Source of the DNA: Clostridiaceae bacterium
Lineage (GTDB): Bacteria > Bacillota > Clostridia > Oscillospirales > Acutalibacteraceae
Assembly: GCA_016292575.1 (NCBI GenBank)
Contig: JAEDIH010000093.1
Location: 1 to 7,135, forward strand
Reading direction: 5' to 3'
DNA length: 7,135 nt
A program made the position numbers and the translations under genes. Under the pieces are notes generated by a model, which saw only the letters and a program-made list of their open reading frames with translations, did not search any database and was not told the DNA's origin. Shown here in pieces: positions 4,937 through 7,135 of this stretch. The stretch's first letter is position 1, and every line of letters begins with the position of its first letter.

Positions 4937-6869
4937 TGCAATACGCCTCCTTAACAACAGAATCATAAAGCTCTTTGCTTATCCTGACGCCCAGTGTTTT
5001 CAGCCTGTGATAGGTTGGAATACCGTCCTTCCAGCCCCTTGCGCGGTTGTATACTTTTTTCATGACCTCAAGCGGAACCTTTGTACGCGGATCGGACAGA
5101 TCCTGAGGTTCGTTTGTCAATCGCTTCGGAAGTTTATCTGCGTTTGCCTTTTGTCCGAGCACAATGTTGGCAATCCTTTCGGTATTATATCCAAAGGCAC
5201 CCCAGGTTAGCATTCTTGCGACTGTGGATTTGATGCCGGTTGCATATTTAAGGGCATATGAATGGGGAACAAGCGGAAGGTTGATTGCCGCAACCTTTGT
5301 AAAATGGCTGAGAAGATTTACAACAGGACCGACATACGGGAAACAGGCGAGAATTGCCCTTGTCAAAAACCAGTTCGGCTTGTCAATAAGAAAACCGGGG
5401 AGGACTGCATAGCTCGAAAAAAGGCAGCTTCCGCAGGCGGATACAGCCTCCATAAGGTTCTGAAACGCAATTGTAAGAGCGGCCTTTCCGTGCGGTGTCA
5501 GTGAATCAACGTCAAGACCGAGACCCTCAACAACAACCATATAGCCTGCGTTGAGGTGGCAGCCGCCGCGGTTTGAGGTTGCATAGCCGAGACCCTGACC
5601 CACGGCGTGGCGGGGTTCATATGCCGCAAGCTCCATTCCCTTTGCGTGGATTGCAAATTCCTTGCCGCCGAATTTTTCGCTCATTATGCGCGTACCCTCG
5701 GCAAGAATATCACCGTCGCCCTTACGCATTGCAATATCATGAAAAATTCCGGAGATATTATCGGTCTTGCCGAATTCAAGACCGCAGTCCCAAAGACCTT
5801 TTTCTTTAAGCTCCATTGCAAAAGCAATAACGCCTGCGGCGGAAATTGTGTCCATTCCCAGCTCGTCAAGCTCATAGTTCCATTTGATAATCTGTTCAAT
5901 ATCGTTGTTAAGTATGTTTGCGCCTAAAAGACCGAGGGTTTCAAGCTCAGGTCCTTTAACGTGCTTTCCGTCAACACAAACCGTCCTTGCGCAGCGGATA
6001 ACGCAAGTGGTGCAGGCGGCGTTGCTCACCATATGGTTTTCCGCAAGCTCTTCGCCTGAGATTTTTTCAAAATCCTTAAACCTTCCGGCCGAAAAATTCT
6101 TGGTTGCAAGAATTTTGTGCGCCTGCATAGGAGAAACAAGACCTGCGGTGCCGAGCTTCGGAAGCTGGCGACCTGTCAGCGGATGGTTTTGAAGAGTGTG
6201 CGTCCATTTTTCGTTGAGCTTTCTGAGACTTTCACGGTCGACAACTTCCGGAATCTTTACACCGAAGGCAGTAACGGCTTTAAGCTTTTTATCCCCGAAA
6301 ACAGCGCCGACGCCGCCGCGTCCTGCCGTTCGTTCGTTGCTGAAAACGCAGGCGTAGCGAACCTTGTTTTCGCCGGCAGGACCAATGACAAGCTTTCCGT
6401 GGTACGCAGGGAGCTTATTTTGGGTTTCTCCGGTGGTAAGACCCCAAAGCGCAGACGCGTCGTCAAAGGTAACGTTTCCGTTGATGATGTTTACTGTAAC
6501 CGGCAAGGAAGCACGTCCTGTAAAAATTACGGCGTCGTAGCCGGAGCGCTTGAGGCTCAGTCCGAAATCACCGCCGCAGTTTGATGAGGTAATAATACCG
6601 GTGAGCGGTGAAATGGTAGAAATATTGAATCTTGATGTATTCGGGCAGCCGACGCCGGTCAGAGGTCCGGTTGTAACAACAATCCAGTTGTCCTCGTCAT
6701 AGGCTTTCATTCCGGGTCTGACATGGCTCAAAAGAATGTCGGCAGCCATGACCTTTCCGCCAAGGGTACGTTCGCGGTCCTTGTCGGTCCAAGGGAAATC
6801 CTCGCTTGTTCGGTTTGTCAAATCAATTTTGAGGACCTTTCCCATATAGCCCAGGAGTTTGTCTTTCAT
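4917..6869 (-). CDS. Aldehyde:ferredoxin oxidoreductase-family tungsten/molybdenum enzyme
   Basis: A 650-residue cytoplasmic catalytic subunit of the AOR family, which typically oxidises aldehydes to acids at a tungsten bis-pterin site using ferredoxin. Seen: N-terminal domain with GKVLKIDLT (10-18), TGPLTGVG (67-74), SPLTGIITSSNCGG (87-100), GYDAVIFTGRA (110-120), IGPAGENKVRYAC (162-174) and GRGGVGAVFGDKKLKA (183-198). Cluster ligands are CxxCxxxC (Cys286, 289, 293) and probably Cys482. The first pterin-side motif DELGMD (335-340) is intact, as are GPELET (306-311) and SNRGGCHL (432-439). The second, normally DxxGLC, reads SACGSC (477-482). A hydrophobic stretch at about 488-535 looks longer than in the classical enzymes. 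The family usually runs about 600-660 residues, so this is complete. GGAGG (6879-6883) is 9 nt before the ATG, and the ATG overlaps the upstream E1 stop by 4 nt. Substrate unknown; a non-aldehyde role, as in other family branches (YdhV, BamB), is possible. Confidence 0.93.
   Translation of the reverse strand: MKDKLLGYMGKVLKIDLTNRTSEDFPWTDKDRERTLGGKVMAADILLSHVRPGMKAYDEDNWIVVTTGPLTGVGCPNTSRFNISTISPLTGIITSSNCGGDFGLSLKRSGYDAVIFTGRASLPVTVNIINGNVTFDDASALWGLTTGETQNKLPAYHGKLVIGPAGENKVRYACVFSNERTAGRGGVGAVFGDKKLKAVTAFGVKIPEVVDRESLRKLNEKWTHTLQNHPLTGRQLPKLGTAGLVSPMQAHKILATKNFSAGRFKDFEKISGEELAENHMVSNAACTTCVIRCARTVCVDGKHVKGPELETLGLLGANILNNDIEQIIKWNYELDELGMDTISAAGVIAFAMELKEKGLWDCGLEFGKTDNISGIFHDIAMRKGDGDILAEGTRIMSEKFGGKEFAIHAKGMELAAYEPRHAVGQGLGYATSNRGGCHLNAGYMVVVEGLGLDVDSLTPHGKAALTIAFQNLMEAVSACGSCLFSSYAVLPGFLIDKPNWFLTRAILACFPYVGPVVNLLSHFTKVAAINLPLVPHSYALKYATGIKSTVARMLTWGAFGYNTERIANIVLGQKANADKLPKRLTNEPQDLSDPRTKVPLEVMKKVYNRARGWKDGIPTYHRLKTLGVRISKELYDSVVKEAYCNGKSDC
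4946..4950 (-). promoter_or_regulatory. Ribosome binding site of the MoaD-like gene, inside the AOR coding region
   Basis: GGAGG on the minus strand, 9 nt upstream of the ATG at 4936. It lies within the last codons of the AOR gene (encoding the KEA of the C terminus) and fixes the downstream start over the in-frame ATG at 4966. Confidence 0.75.
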
Positions 6870-7135
6870 TTTTGTTCACCTCCGCAAATATCACAGCCGC
6901 TTCGCTGCCTTATCGAAAGAAGGTCAACTGTCAGTTCAAGGCAGTCGATGACGGCAATTTTTCCTTCATGAATATCGGCGCCGCAAAGTGCAGAAAGCGC
7001 ACGCATTGCGGCAAGTGAGCCGACAACGCCGCAGCAGGCGGCGCAGGTACGTTTGTCTTTGCTCTCGGTCTCCCCGAGAGCGCAGGCAAGGCAGGGGGTT
7101 TTACCCGGTATATATAAATATATGCTGCCGAAAGC
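6866..7135 (-). CDS. E1-like ThiF/MoeB/HesA adenylyltransferase, C-terminal part only
   Basis: The last 89 codons of a gene that runs off the window at 7135. The fragment has the C-terminal hallmarks of the E1-like superfamily: PGKTPCLAC, then GVVGSLAAMRAL (the helix after the active-site loop), a strand IAVIDCLEL, and a closing CDIC. The two CxxC pairs (fragment Cys15/18 and 81/84) match the structural zinc site of MoeB and ThiF. Such enzymes adenylate the C-terminal Gly-Gly of MoaD or ThiS; the MoaD-like gene two places downstream is the obvious partner. A further cluster, CAACC (31-35), sits where ThiF and MoeB have one loop Cys before GVxG. The stop overlaps the AOR start as ATGA, so this is the upstream gene of the same operon. 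The adenylation site and the operon promoter lie outside the window. Confidence 0.87.
   Translation of the reverse strand, partial: AFGSIYLYIPGKTPCLACALGETESKDKRTCAACCGVVGSLAAMRALSALCGADIHEGKIAVIDCLELTVDLLSIRQRSGCDICGGEQK

Noticed and set aside
4937..4966. Upstream in-frame start for the MoaD-like gene (MILLLRRRIA)
   Set aside because: Its codons contain the GGAGG that serves the ATG at 4936, and the fold begins at the later Met.
6117..6584. A 155-codon plus-strand open frame inside the AOR gene
   Set aside because: It is antisense to conserved AOR motifs such as GRGGVGAV and IGPAGEN, and has no domain of its own.
1..7135. CRISPR arrays, insertion sequences, tRNA or rRNA genes, riboswitches
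   Set aside because: I saw no spaced direct repeats, transposase, terminal inverted repeats, cloverleaf or rRNA-like sequence. The leader of the AOR operon, where a cofactor riboswitch might lie, is outside the window.

Overview
The window looks like a piece of chromosome from an anaerobic, low-to-moderate GC Gram-positive bacterium, most likely a gut-type member of the Clostridia. This rests on strong AGGAGG-type ribosome binding sites, tightly packed overlapping genes, a fused FeoA-FeoB iron transporter followed by a small FeoB-associated Cys-rich protein, and a tungsten-type aldehyde:ferredoxin oxidoreductase (AOR) module. The organism is inferred from gene content only.

Layout: (1) 13-1440, minus strand: a sugar:cation symporter of the GPH/MelB family. 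(2) 1441-1621: a divergent intergenic region with a strong plus-strand promoter for the feo operon, a plausible minus-strand promoter for the transporter, and a small dyad over the feo -35 box. (3) 1622-4116, plus strand: the feo operon, a FeoA-FeoB fusion that overlaps by 1 nt a 46-residue membrane peptide with six Cys in its tail. (4) 4117-4252: a long hairpin with a T-run on each strand, a shared terminator for the two convergent operons. (5) 4253-7135, minus strand: a four-gene operon read in the order E1-like activating enzyme (ThiF/MoeB/HesA family, only its last 89 codons present), AOR-family catalytic subunit, MoaD/ThiS-like small protein ending in Gly-Gly, and a four-cluster ferredoxin.

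The minus-strand operon is the most interesting part. Its four genes overlap or nearly touch: ATGA between E1 and AOR, 20 nt shared between AOR and MoaD, and 15 nt before the ferredoxin. The parts fit a self-contained oxidoreductase: the E1 and MoaD-like pair would supply sulfur for the dithiolene of the metal-pterin cofactor, the AOR subunit would hold the cofactor and one [4Fe-4S] cluster, and the polyferredoxin would carry electrons away. The AOR departs from the classical enzyme in its second pterin-side motif (SACGSC where DxxGLC is usual) and in a roughly 45-residue hydrophobic stretch just after it. The substrate cannot be read from the sequence. Convergent with it, the feo operon would supply ferrous iron, for which the Fe-S proteins are one obvious use, although no shared control is visible.
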